From an uncultured Oscillospiraceae bacterium (GTDB lineage: Bacteria; Bacillota; Clostridia; Oscillospirales; Oscillospiraceae): a DNA stretch of 23,481 bases. The translations under genes were made by a program, and so were the position numbers. Below, piece after piece: positions 1 through 8,292 of the stretch. The notes below the pieces were generated by a model. It searched no databases. It had not been told where the DNA came from and saw only the letters and a list, made by a program, of their open reading frames with translations. Location: NCBI GenBank assembly GCA_934590355.1, contig CAKTOX010000028.1:1-23481 (forward strand), written 5' to 3'. Position 1 is the stretch's first letter. Each line of letters begins with the position of its first letter.

Positions 1-3000
1 GCGGGCTACGGCTTTACCTACGCATTCGTCTCTCCGACGACCATTGAGATCACCGCTTACTACGGCTATGAGGCGGAGGTCACCGTTCCCTCGATCATCG
101 ACGGCTATACCGTCGTGGGTATCCAAAGCTTCCACAACGAGGAGGGCTACAGCAACCCCAATATCTTCGTCCGCAAGGTCGTCCTGCCCGAAACGGTGAC
201 ATACATCGCAGACGGCGCATTCTACGACAGCGATGATTGGGCTGCGAAGACCCACTTTGAGCTGCAGGAGATCGTCCTGCCGCAGAGCCTGAAAACCATC
301 GGCAAAAATGCGTTTTACCACAATTATTATCTGCAAAAGATCGACATTCCCGCCGGCGTGACGGAGATCGGCAGGGGCGCCTTCGCAAAGTGCCAGAATC
401 TGTCCGACATCACCATCCGCGGCGAGAACACCTTCCTGCACGGCGGCGCGTTCGGCGAGAAGAGCGGCTACAGCGTCGGCCCCTTTGCCGGAAAGCTCAG
501 AGAGCTGCACCAGCAGTGGCTGTATGACGACAGCGCCTCGGACTTCTTCATCTGGCAGGGGCAGCTCTTGGACTACAGGGGCACGAGCAAGACCCCGGTC
601 ATCCCTGACACCGTGAAGGTCATCGGCGCGTCGGCGTTCTGGCGGTCGGACATCACCGGCGTGACCATTCCGTCGAGCGTCAAGCTGATCGGCGCGTCGG
701 CGTTCTATGAGTGCGCCTCCCTGACCTCTGTGGACATCCCCGGCAGCGTCGAGCGCATTGACAACGGCGCGTTTTCCGGATGCACCGGCATGACTTCCAT
801 CACGCTGCACGAGGGGCTGAAGGTCATCGGCGACGGCGGCCTGCGCGAATGCGAAAGCCTGACGAGCCTTGTTCTGCCCGAAGGCCTGACTACGCTGGAG
901 GATACGGCGCTTTATGACTGCACGGGCATCGAAAGCTTCACCTTCCCCAAGTCGCTGACCGATATGGAAGACTCCAGCATCTATACCTCGAAGTGGTATG
1001 AGGGGCTTGCCGACGGCACGGAGCTGTACTGCGGCAGCGTGTTCCTCGGCTGCAAGGGGAAAAAATATCCCTCCAAGCTGACCGTCCGTCCCGGCACAAA
1101 AATGGTGCGCATCGAACGGGACTATTTGGACGGCGTGAACGAGCTGAACCTGCCCGACGGGCTGGAGTCGCTCATCGTTACGCCCGACAGCGCCTCGTCC
1201 GAGTGCGGCATCGCCAAGCTTACCGTGCCGGAGAGTGTCCATTACATCAATCTTCGCAACCTTGCCCATCTGACCGACCTCAAGCTGCCGACGACGGCGG
1301 TTTTGGAGGAGAGCTGCTTCGGCGGTTGCTATCAAATCAAGAATCTGACCATCCCGAAGGGCAATACGACGCTGAAGGGCCTTAGCGTCGGCAGGACGGC
1401 GCACGTGGTTCTGCCCGACGACGTGCTCGAGGTGCGCGGGCCGATCTCCAACGGCGACCCCTATCGCTACGACAACAAGGATGGCAATTCCAACCTCAAG
1501 TCGATCGACCTTAAGAACGTCCGCATTCTGACGGGCGGCGCGCTCAGCGACTGCGTTGCGCTCGAAAGCGTGACGCTGCCGGATTCGCTCATCACGCTTG
1601 GCGACGGTGTGTTCAGCGGCTGCGCGCAGCTGCGCTCGATCAAGGGCGGCAAAAACGTCCGTCAGATCGGAGATGGCTGCTTCTCCGGCTGCACCACGCT
1701 GACGGACTTCGGCGAGCTGGAAAAGAACGTGACCCACGTCGGCTCCGGGGCCTTCCAGAACTGCGGCTGGTTCCACGATCAGCCGAGCGGCGTGGTTTAT
1801 TTCGGCAAGGCCGCCTATGCCTATAAGGGAACCATGCCGGAGAATACCGTTCTGGCGCTCAAGGAGGGTACGGTTTCCGTTTCCTACTCCTTCATCGCGG
1901 GTCAGACAGAGATGAACCCCACCTTCGACTATCCGACTCTCGCGGGGCTGATCCTCCCGCAGAGCTGCAAATACGTAGATGCCTATGCCTTCGCCGGTGC
2001 GAAGAATATGAAGTTCATCGACCTCGGCGGCGTGCAGTACATCGGCAGGGAGGCGTTCAACAACAGCGCATGTGAGAGCATCGTCCTGCCGGATTCCGCG
2101 CGTTTTATCGGCAGCAACGCCTTCTCCGCGCCGAACATCAAGGCAATTCATCTCAACGACGGCCTGCGCGTGCTGGACGAGGGCGCGTTCTTCACCTATG
2201 GTGAGGGAGGGGGCGTCACCGTCCCTGCGAGCGTTATCCACATCGGTCCGCAGGCGCTCGGCTGGCGTCCGATCGACCCGAACGATTTCCTCGGCGGAAC
2301 AAAAACGATCGACGGCTTCGTCATCCGCAGCACGGTGGGGACGGCCGCGCAGACCTACGCGCAGCAGAATGAGCTTGCCTTTGAAACGGGCGCCTGCACC
2401 GCCCATCGGACCGTGACGGAAACGGTCGAGCCGACCTGCCGCACGGAGGGCTTCACGCGCACGGTCTGCGCCGTCTGCGGCGCCGTGACCGCGTCGGCAA
2501 GAATCGCAAGCGTTGCGCATAAGCCCGTCGCCAACGACGCGATCGAGGCCACCTGCACCTGTCCGGGCTATACCGGCGGCACGCACTGCGCCTTCTGCGG
2601 CCTGTCGCTCTCCCAGCCGTCGCAGACCCCCGCGCTGGGACACGACGAGGTCGTCGCTACGGAGGAGTATCCGTATTCGGCTTACCTCGGTATGATCCGC
2701 CACTACTGCCGCCGCTGCGAGCTGAAGTGGTACGACACGGAGGGCGGCGGGCACGTCCATGACTATACCTACCGCACCGACACCGTCTATCCGACCTGCA
2801 TCAACGCGGGCTACACCGAGCACTTCTGCGCCTGCGGCGAGAGCTATCGCGACGGCTATACCGCCGCGCTTAGCCATAACTACGTCAACGGTGTCTGCAC
2901 TCGCTGCGGCGCGGTAAACGGAGCTCAGCCCGGCGGATGTGACGGCGGAGCAAGCTGTCCGTCCAGACCCTTCCGCGATGTCGATACGGGAAGCTGGTAT

Positions 3001-3519
3001 CACGCGGGCGTGGACTATGCCATTGCGCGCGGACTGATGAACGGAGTCGGCAACGGCATGTTTGAGCCGGACAGCCCGATGACCCGAGCCATGCTCGTTA
3101 CGGTGCTTTGGCGCTATGCGGGCTCGGTCGAGGAGGGAACAAACACGTTTTCCGATGTGCCGTCGAATGAATGGTACACCAAGGCAGTCGCATGGGCGAA
3201 GCACAACAACATCGTCAACGGAACGTCTGATACGACCTTTGAGCCCGACGGCAATATCACGCGCGAGCAGATGGCGGCTATTTTGTTCCGCTATGCCGGA
3301 AGCGTCGGCGCGGATACCTCTGCGCGCAGCGGTCTTGACGGTTTCCCTGACGGCTATAAGGTCAGCGGCTATGCCAAGCAGGCGCTTAGCTGGTGCGTAG
3401 CCGAGGGCATCATTACGGGCAGTGCAGACGGCGGGCATATCTATCTCGACCCGCAGGGCAATGCCACCCGCGCACAGGTCGCAACGATATTTATGCGCTA
3501 TATCCAAAACGTTTCTTGA
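1..3519 (+). CDS. BspA-like leucine-rich-repeat surface protein with C-terminal SLH domains (5' partial)
   Basis: The frame is open from base 1, so the start codon and any signal peptide lie upstream; 1172 codons are visible. Most of the protein (to about nt 2330) is BspA/LRR_5-type repeats, recognisable by recurring 'IG..AF..C..L..I.LP..V' units. Nt 2392-2930 encodes Cys-rich repeats of the form 'PTC...G.....C..CG' separated by GH or SH, a pattern seen in clostridial wall proteins. Three SLH domains follow at about 2971-3120, 3148-3300 and 3331-3510 (FRDV..SWY, FSDVPSNEWY, then a more divergent third). SLH domains bind pyruvylated secondary wall polymers, so the protein is most likely wall-attached; BspA repeats often mediate host or matrix adhesion. 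A terminator follows at 3541. Family and topology are secure; the ligand is unknown. Confidence 0.93.
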   Translation, partial: AGYGFTYAFVSPTTIEITAYYGYEAEVTVPSIIDGYTVVGIQSFHNEEGYSNPNIFVRKVVLPETVTYIADGAFYDSDDWAAKTHFELQEIVLPQSLKTIGKNAFYHNYYLQKIDIPAGVTEIGRGAFAKCQNLSDITIRGENTFLHGGAFGEKSGYSVGPFAGKLRELHQQWLYDDSASDFFIWQGQLLDYRGTSKTPVIPDTVKVIGASAFWRSDITGVTIPSSVKLIGASAFYECASLTSVDIPGSVERIDNGAFSGCTGMTSITLHEGLKVIGDGGLRECESLTSLVLPEGLTTLEDTALYDCTGIESFTFPKSLTDMEDSSIYTSKWYEGLADGTELYCGSVFLGCKGKKYPSKLTVRPGTKMVRIERDYLDGVNELNLPDGLESLIVTPDSASSECGIAKLTVPESVHYINLRNLAHLTDLKLPTTAVLEESCFGGCYQIKNLTIPKGNTTLKGLSVGRTAHVVLPDDVLEVRGPISNGDPYRYDNKDGNSNLKSIDLKNVRILTGGALSDCVALESVTLPDSLITLGDGVFSGCAQLRSIKGGKNVRQIGDGCFSGCTTLTDFGELEKNVTHVGSGAFQNCGWFHDQPSGVVYFGKAAYAYKGTMPENTVLALKEGTVSVSYSFIAGQTEMNPTFDYPTLAGLILPQSCKYVDAYAFAGAKNMKFIDLGGVQYIGREAFNNSACESIVLPDSARFIGSNAFSAPNIKAIHLNDGLRVLDEGAFFTYGEGGGVTVPASVIHIGPQALGWRPIDPNDFLGGTKTIDGFVIRSTVGTAAQTYAQQNELAFETGACTAHRTVTETVEPTCRTEGFTRTVCAVCGAVTASARIASVAHKPVANDAIEATCTCPGYTGGTHCAFCGLSLSQPSQTPALGHDEVVATEEYPYSAYLGMIRHYCRRCELKWYDTEGGGHVHDYTYRTDTVYPTCINAGYTEHFCACGESYRDGYTAALSHNYVNGVCTRCGAVNGAQPGGCDGGASCPSRPFRDVDTGSWYHAGVDYAIARGLMNGVGNGMFEPDSPMTRAMLVTVLWRYAGSVEEGTNTFSDVPSNEWYTKAVAWAKHNNIVNGTSDTTFEPDGNITREQMAAILFRYAGSVGADTSARSGLDGFPDGYKVSGYAKQALSWCVAEGIITGSADGGHIYLDPQGNATRAQVATIFMRYIQNVS

Positions 3520-3540
3520 GAAGGCTTGATTAAAACTAAA

Positions 3541-3570
3541 AGCACCCGAATCATTTTCGGGTGCTTTTTT
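3541..3570 (+). terminator. Rho-independent terminator of the surface-protein gene
   Basis: A perfect 10-bp stem AGCACCCGAA (3541-3550) / TTCGGGTGCT (3556-3565) has a 5-nt loop and runs into six T residues (3565-3570). It lies 21 bp after the stop codon of the SLH protein. The long downstream frame begins inside this hairpin. Confidence 0.9.
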
Positions 3571-6500
3571 GCGAAGCAGACCTTTCCGAAATAAGAGGCA
3601 AGCTGCTTGAAAGCCTGTCAGAGCCGGAGCTTGACGAACTCATTGACGCTTATGCCAGCGCATACGGCGGCATTCTCAGCTCTGAGGAGGCGTTTGAGGA
3701 GATATGCTGCGACGCAATGGGCGAGATGAACATCTTCGAGGGAACGCAGCTCAACAGCGAGAGCTACGAAAAGGCTCTGAGCCTTGTGCGCGATTATGCT
3801 GCCGACAAGGGCGGCAACAAGAGCAGAGCACCGCCGAAAAAGGGCGGGATAAAATATAGCGAGGAAACTGTAATTGATTTATCTGATGATAGCAAACTCG
3901 CGAGGCTGATAGCCACTTCGGGCAAATCAAAATACAATACAATAAGAAATTATGTTTTTGAACTTCTCGGTGGACGAAAGTTGACCTTGTCAGATGGACG
4001 AACGGTTATTGTTGACAAAACTGATGCAAAAGAACTTGCGCACAAAGCCAATGACAGGAAAACCGCTGAAATAGCCAGCATAGAAAGAATAGTTCAGGAA
4101 GCACGGTATTTTGCTGACGATTCAGAGGTAACGCATAATAAATTTGATTATTTTGCATACTACTTTGCGCCAGTGCGATACAAAGGGAAAATGTATAACG
4201 TTATAGTTAACGTTGGACGAGCTAAGAATGATGGCGTTTTTCATTTGTACGACCTGACAAATGACATAAAAAACAAGAGAATCGCCGGCCGCCTAAGCGG
4301 TCTGTCCGGCCCCGTAGGTAACCGGATTACAAACGATTCTCATAATGTTACTATACACAGTTCTTCCGAAAATGTCAACAAGAAATTTTCCATGGAAGCG
4401 CCGATAGAGCAGAAGAAAAATCTTATTGCGCTCCACAATCTTGACGAGACTAAGCTTCTGAAAACACTCAAGCTCGGCGGTTTTCCGATGCCGAGCATCG
4501 CAATAACAAAAAGCGATATACCGCACACGAATTTCGGCAATATCACCGTCGTTTTTGGCAAGGAAACAGTTGACCCGAAGTTTGACAAACGCAATACCGT
4601 ATACTCAGCCGATGCATGGACTCCGCTTTTCCCGCGCATAGAGTACGAGGCGAACGAAAAGGCAGCCTCAAAAATCAGGAACAGATATTATGCCCTTTCA
4701 AGCAAATTCGGCTATGAGCTCACGAAACCGATGTATGCTTCGGCAAACTACGTCGATGATGTTCTCACCAAATACGGCGGCGAAGATGGCGTTATAGAGC
4801 ATTTTGCCGATGACACGGAAATGATGAATGTATTTCTCGCGGACACCGGACGTGAGCCTGTTAAGCCTGTCCAAAGCGAAACGGTAACGCGCCTGACCGA
4901 CGAACAGATCAAGGAATATGATGTCATTATCAAAGTGCTCGGCAAGGATACGCTTAACGAAATGACACAAAAGGCAAACCAGTCGCCGCTGAGCGCTCGC
5001 AAACAGTGGCTCGAAAAGCACGGCGATGAGCTTAAGAGCGCATTTGAGCAGTATCTTATAGAGACCGGAATGGCTGAGGCTGCTGCGAAAGAGGTTACGG
5101 CGGAAATGCGCCCCGCCGCGCTGCTCCCTGAGGCGGTGCGCGTACGGAATTATCTCAAAAACGGAGCTGAGACCCGCACGGTCAGCACGGACACAAAAGC
5201 GACAAAGGAAGCCATAAGGTCTGCGGTCAACGCGAAAGAATACAAGGCATGGCTCAAAAACCTCTATTCGGGCATTGTCAAGGACAGCGGAGTTTATAAC
5301 AACAAGGACTATTACACGCCCAGCGGCAACAGACGAAGCTTCAAGGCTACGCATTATCCGAATACGCTTGACGGCATAGTAAAGGCAATGGCTTCACAGG
5401 GCGATGGAAACTCACGAAACGTTATGGGCTTTCATGGCGTTAAGAGTCTGCGTGCCGGCACTGCCGAGCGCTTCAAGAGCGTCGAAGATATGCACAAGCT
5501 TGAAGGACGCCTGAAACACCTGACAGCGGAGGAAGCAAGCCAAATATCCGATGCGCTTGACGGCAGACTTTCCGAGCTCATGCACGACATTTATAACCTC
5601 GTTCCCCACAGCGGCTACAGCAACGAGCTTTTGGAATTGGACTCTATCGGCGAGGTGTTTATGGAGGCAACGGAGCTTAAATATGTTAGCCCCGCGAATG
5701 TGAAAGCGCTTTTCAAGAAGTATAACTATCCGCTTACCGACAAAATGGCGAACGATATAGTTGCGCTGCTGTTTGACGTTAACAACATGCCGGTCAACAT
5801 TTTCGAGGCAAAGCCTGAGCGCGCGGTCGGGTTTGATGAGATACGCAAGGTCATTATCCCCGATACTTCCTCCGACGAGCTGCGCACGGCGCTCAAGAAC
5901 GCAGGTATAGAAAACGTCGAGGAATACGCTGCCGGTGACGATGCCGCGAGAATGAAGATCGCAAACGATGTGCCGAATGTGCATTTTTCTCTTGAGCCTG
6001 TAAAGCCGATACAGCCGAAGAACAGCGAGTGGGAGCGAGGCAGCACAACGGACGAGGTGCGTGCAAAGCATCCTGATTTGTGGGCGGTCGATGCTGAAAG
6101 CTCGGAGAGCAGAAACCCGACGCAGATAACCGGCACCGTTAAGAGCTATCGCAAGATATACGACACGCTCAAGGCGGAAGGCTTTGACGGAACGATACTC
6201 GACGCTTCAAGCGGTCTCGGCTACGGAACGCGGGCGGGCATAGAGGAATACGGCTTCAATGTCGAGGACATCGAGCCGTTCCCTGACAGTTCGTACAAGC
6301 CCAAGTACACCGATTACAGCAAGCTCAATAAGAAGTATGACGTGATAATCAGCAATGCGGTTTTGAACGTGCTGCCGCAGGATCAGCGTGACGCGCTCAC
6401 CGTCAAGATGGGGCAGATGCTCAACGACGGCGGCAGAATGTTCGTGAATGTGCGCGGCTCGGATGTGCGCAATGCTTCAAGCAAGGTCGCCATTGACGAA

Positions 6501-7985
6501 GCCAACATGGAATACTACATCAGCAACACCGGCAGCTATCAGAAGGGCTTCACGAAAAAAGAGCTCGTTGCGTATCTGTCCGACGCACTCGGAAACGGCT
6601 ACACGGTCGTAGGCACGAACAAATTCGGCGCTGTCAGCGCTGTTGTAACTAAAAAGCCGAGCAGCGCAGTGAGGTACAGCAGAGAATACAACGGAAAAAA
6701 TGTTGAATGGGCGGTAAATAATGATATAATATCAGAAAAAGAACGAGCGGCGTTTTTTCACAAAGTTGCAGATGTGAGGAAACTCGGGCACAAGTACAGA
6801 CAAACAGCAAGCGGTGATTATATTATAGAAATAGGAAACAAACTGCTGTTTACGGATGCGGACTGGAAATCGCCGAGCCTTTATATGGTCGTGAGTTTTA
6901 ATGACCAATATGAAAATTCAATGTTGTATGCAAAGGAGATTGTTTTCAATGAAGCAAAATCAGCGCCCGATTACAACAGAGCGCGACAAACTATTGAAAC
7001 TGCTTATTGGCAAGGGTATGTCGAATTCAGCTATTCTCGAGATTATAGAGCCGATGTCGGGCAAGTCTCAGGAGGAAAAAGAAGCAATAGCAAAGCAGAT
7101 AATGAAGGAACTGTAGACCTTTCCCGCGAGCCGGAGACGCTTAACGAGCTCAAGCGGCAGAACACTCAGCTCAAGAAGCGAGTGGAGTATTGGCGAGGAC
7201 AAGCCAAGACCACGAGGGTCAAGACCGTGCGCGAGGGCGACGTCAAGAAGCTGGCGCGTGAGATAATCGAGATGAACGCGACGGATCTCAAGCCGAAGGA
7301 CATCACAGAACAGCTCGGCGAGCTTGGCAAATACATTCTCAACAGCGAGGAGCTCAGATACACCGACATATCGAAAATGGCAGACGATATTGCATCGGAC
7401 GTTATCGAAAACGCAACGGCAATACTCAACACGGACGACGTTGAGCTGCACAGGGAGCTCAAGGACTATCTCAAGAGCGTTAAGCTGCTTGACGACGGCT
7501 CTGCCGAGTTTGCAGAGCTTCGGTCGAAATATAAGCGGCGCATAATGTTCAAGAAAAACGGTCTGCCTGTTGACGCTGCATTTATGGAGCTTCGCGGAAT
7601 GTTCGGAGAAACGTATTTCCCCGAGGATATCATAAACGTTGCCGACCAGCTTGAGCGCATAGGCGAGGTGCTCGACTTGACAGAGCCGAGATACCACAAC
7701 CCCAACGACTATTACAGCACAGTCGCAAGAGAGTATCTGCGCAACTACATCATCGACGCGATGCTCAGCGACGAGGTGCGGCAGACCGCGCCGACATACG
7801 CAGACCGCAAGGAAGCGCAGATAGCCAAGCTCAAGGCAACAAACACGCAGCGCATCAAGGATGCGGTCGCAAAAGAGCGTGAGCGCGGCGAGGTTATTCC
7901 CTATGCTGATCGGTACTTGCAATATCGGGCGAAAGGTAGTATAATCTATGACGCAAAAACAGGGGAGCTTGTTGGGACAGGCTGA
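3561..7985 (+). CDS. Large polyvalent-type mobile-element protein, fragment truncated at both ends
   Basis: An uninterrupted 1474-codon frame. It resembles the interior of multi-domain 'polyvalent' proteins of phages and conjugative elements. Visible segments: a helical start (aa 1-90); an LPD3/BECR-nuclease-like domain (about 101-240, 'YFAPVRYKGKMYNVIVNVGR'); a region beginning KKNLIALHNLDETKLLKTLK (about 285-430) that I associate with this protein class; helical stretches to about 800; a SAM-methyltransferase-like domain (about 850-1030, DASSGLGYGT and DVIISNAVLNVL); a second AT-rich domain (about 1040-1150); and a charged coiled-coil tail (about 1190-1450). The only start at the left edge is a GTG inside the upstream terminator with no ribosome site, and the last codons run through the thiamine promoter and riboswitch. 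I therefore infer a remnant, probably not expressed as the native protein. No other phage or conjugation genes flank it. Confidence 0.7.
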   Translation: MLFCEADLSEIRGKLLESLSEPELDELIDAYASAYGGILSSEEAFEEICCDAMGEMNIFEGTQLNSESYEKALSLVRDYAADKGGNKSRAPPKKGGIKYSEETVIDLSDDSKLARLIATSGKSKYNTIRNYVFELLGGRKLTLSDGRTVIVDKTDAKELAHKANDRKTAEIASIERIVQEARYFADDSEVTHNKFDYFAYYFAPVRYKGKMYNVIVNVGRAKNDGVFHLYDLTNDIKNKRIAGRLSGLSGPVGNRITNDSHNVTIHSSSENVNKKFSMEAPIEQKKNLIALHNLDETKLLKTLKLGGFPMPSIAITKSDIPHTNFGNITVVFGKETVDPKFDKRNTVYSADAWTPLFPRIEYEANEKAASKIRNRYYALSSKFGYELTKPMYASANYVDDVLTKYGGEDGVIEHFADDTEMMNVFLADTGREPVKPVQSETVTRLTDEQIKEYDVIIKVLGKDTLNEMTQKANQSPLSARKQWLEKHGDELKSAFEQYLIETGMAEAAAKEVTAEMRPAALLPEAVRVRNYLKNGAETRTVSTDTKATKEAIRSAVNAKEYKAWLKNLYSGIVKDSGVYNNKDYYTPSGNRRSFKATHYPNTLDGIVKAMASQGDGNSRNVMGFHGVKSLRAGTAERFKSVEDMHKLEGRLKHLTAEEASQISDALDGRLSELMHDIYNLVPHSGYSNELLELDSIGEVFMEATELKYVSPANVKALFKKYNYPLTDKMANDIVALLFDVNNMPVNIFEAKPERAVGFDEIRKVIIPDTSSDELRTALKNAGIENVEEYAAGDDAARMKIANDVPNVHFSLEPVKPIQPKNSEWERGSTTDEVRAKHPDLWAVDAESSESRNPTQITGTVKSYRKIYDTLKAEGFDGTILDASSGLGYGTRAGIEEYGFNVEDIEPFPDSSYKPKYTDYSKLNKKYDVIISNAVLNVLPQDQRDALTVKMGQMLNDGGRMFVNVRGSDVRNASSKVAIDEANMEYYISNTGSYQKGFTKKELVAYLSDALGNGYTVVGTNKFGAVSAVVTKKPSSAVRYSREYNGKNVEWAVNNDIISEKERAAFFHKVADVRKLGHKYRQTASGDYIIEIGNKLLFTDADWKSPSLYMVVSFNDQYENSMLYAKEIVFNEAKSAPDYNRARQTIETAYWQGYVEFSYSRDYRADVGQVSGGKRSNSKADNEGTVDLSREPETLNELKRQNTQLKKRVEYWRGQAKTTRVKTVREGDVKKLAREIIEMNATDLKPKDITEQLGELGKYILNSEELRYTDISKMADDIASDVIENATAILNTDDVELHRELKDYLKSVKLLDDGSAEFAELRSKYKRRIMFKKNGLPVDAAFMELRGMFGETYFPEDIINVADQLERIGEVLDLTEPRYHNPNDYYSTVAREYLRNYIIDAMLSDEVRQTAPTYADRKEAQIAKLKATNTQRIKDAVAKERERGEVIPYADRYLQYRAKGSIIYDAKTGELVGTG
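6949..7116 (+). CDS. 55-aa ORF embedded in another frame of the polyvalent gene
   Basis: An ATG at 6949 is preceded by AAAGGAG (6932-6938) at 10-nt spacing, a better ribosome site than the host gene has. The peptide (MKQNQRPITTERDKLLKLLI at its start) is rich in K, E, L and I and looks helical and soluble. The host frame over the same bases reads as Ser/Gly/Arg/Tyr-rich and less protein-like. The stop (7114-7116) falls just before the host frame resumes typical polyvalent sequence (LSREPE). I infer a small partner, perhaps an immunity or antitoxin-like protein, carried with the AT-rich cassette. I recognise no family. Confidence 0.45.
   Translation: MKQNQRPITTERDKLLKLLIGKGMSNSAILEIIEPMSGKSQEEKEAIAKQIMKEL
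7917..7945 (+). promoter_or_regulatory. Sigma-A-type promoter of the thiamine operon
   Basis: TTGCAA (7917-7922), a 17-bp spacer and a perfect TATAAT (7940-7945) sit about 10 bp upstream of the TPP aptamer. The promoter overlaps the last codons of the polyvalent frame, showing that the end of that frame is accidental read-through into regulatory DNA. Confidence 0.8.
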
Positions 7986-8046
7986 GAGGAAGGGAGAACC
8001 TTCGACCCTTTTACCTGAAGCGGATAATGCCGCCGGAGGAAGTTGT
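7956..8046 (+). promoter_or_regulatory. TPP riboswitch (THI element)
   Basis: The THI-box signature is present in order: GGGGAGC (7962-7968), GGCTGAGAGG (7980-7989), GACCCTT, then ACCTGAAGCGGATAATGCCG (8013-8032) and a closing GGAGGAAGTT (8035-8044). The family binds thiamine diphosphate. Placement before thiW-thiM-thiE-thiD-tenA, with a terminator at 8063, indicates TPP-triggered transcription termination. Confidence 0.95.
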
Positions 8047-8062
8047 CAAAGAGCTTTTTTCA

Positions 8063-8095
8063 CGGAGGCGTTCGTTTCGGGCGCCTCTGTTTTTC
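8063..8095 (+). terminator. Riboswitch expression-platform terminator
   Basis: CGGAGGCG (8063-8070) pairs with CGCCTCTG (8082-8089, one G-U) and leads into five T residues (8090-8094). It lies 17 nt after the aptamer, the usual place for the terminator that forms when TPP is bound. Confidence 0.8.
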
Positions 8096-8117
8096 TATCT
8101 TTGAGAAAGGAGAAGCG

Positions 8118-8262
8118 GACTGAGGGGGAGCGCCCTGAGTCTTGTATGACAGCGATGGGAAGCCGTGTTCCGGCGTGAGAGGATGCCATTAAGCATCGAC
8201 CGAACTTCCAGACAGCCGGGACTATCGGGCTGAATTTCAACGTGGAAGCGTCGCTGCATACA
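8118..8262 (+). promoter_or_regulatory. Unidentified highly structured leader RNA between the TPP terminator and thiW
   Basis: About 190 nt separate the riboswitch terminator from thiW, with no credible ORF. A 5' hairpin GGACT/AGTC plus inner GGG/CCC spans 8117-8141. A long closing helix TGTATG-a-CAGCGA (8143-8155) / TCGCTG-CATACA (8251-8262) gives 12 bp with one bulged A. Inside are hairpins GCCG/CGGC (8162-8174), GATGC/GCATC (8182-8197) and CAGCC/GGCTG (8213-8232). CTTCC(A) at 8205-8210 can pair either with GGAAG (8158-8162) or with TGGAAG (8243-8248), a switch-like alternative. I could not match it to a T-box, cobalamin, SAM, FMN or c-di-AMP riboswitch. The structure is seen in sequence; its function is unknown. 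Confidence 0.5.
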
Positions 8263-8292
8263 GCCGTTTCCTGTTCTCAAAGGAGATATAAA

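Noticed and set aside
4698..5354. 218-codon minus-strand ORF, and similar minus-strand ORFs across 3751-7922
   Set aside because: Shadows of the long polyvalent frame, with no ribosome sites or domain signatures.
7948..8178. 76-codon plus-strand ORF over the riboswitch
   Set aside because: It covers the TPP aptamer and terminator; the sequence is explained as RNA.
8242..8292. Upstream in-frame start for thiW
   Set aside because: It lies in the structured leader without a ribosome site; ATG 8293 has AAAGGAG and fits the family length.
8100..8292. T-box, cobalamin or second TPP riboswitch
   Set aside because: The T-box consensus, B12 box and a second CTGAGA/ACCTGA pair are absent; partial resemblances to cobalamin and c-di-AMP motifs do not extend to the core.
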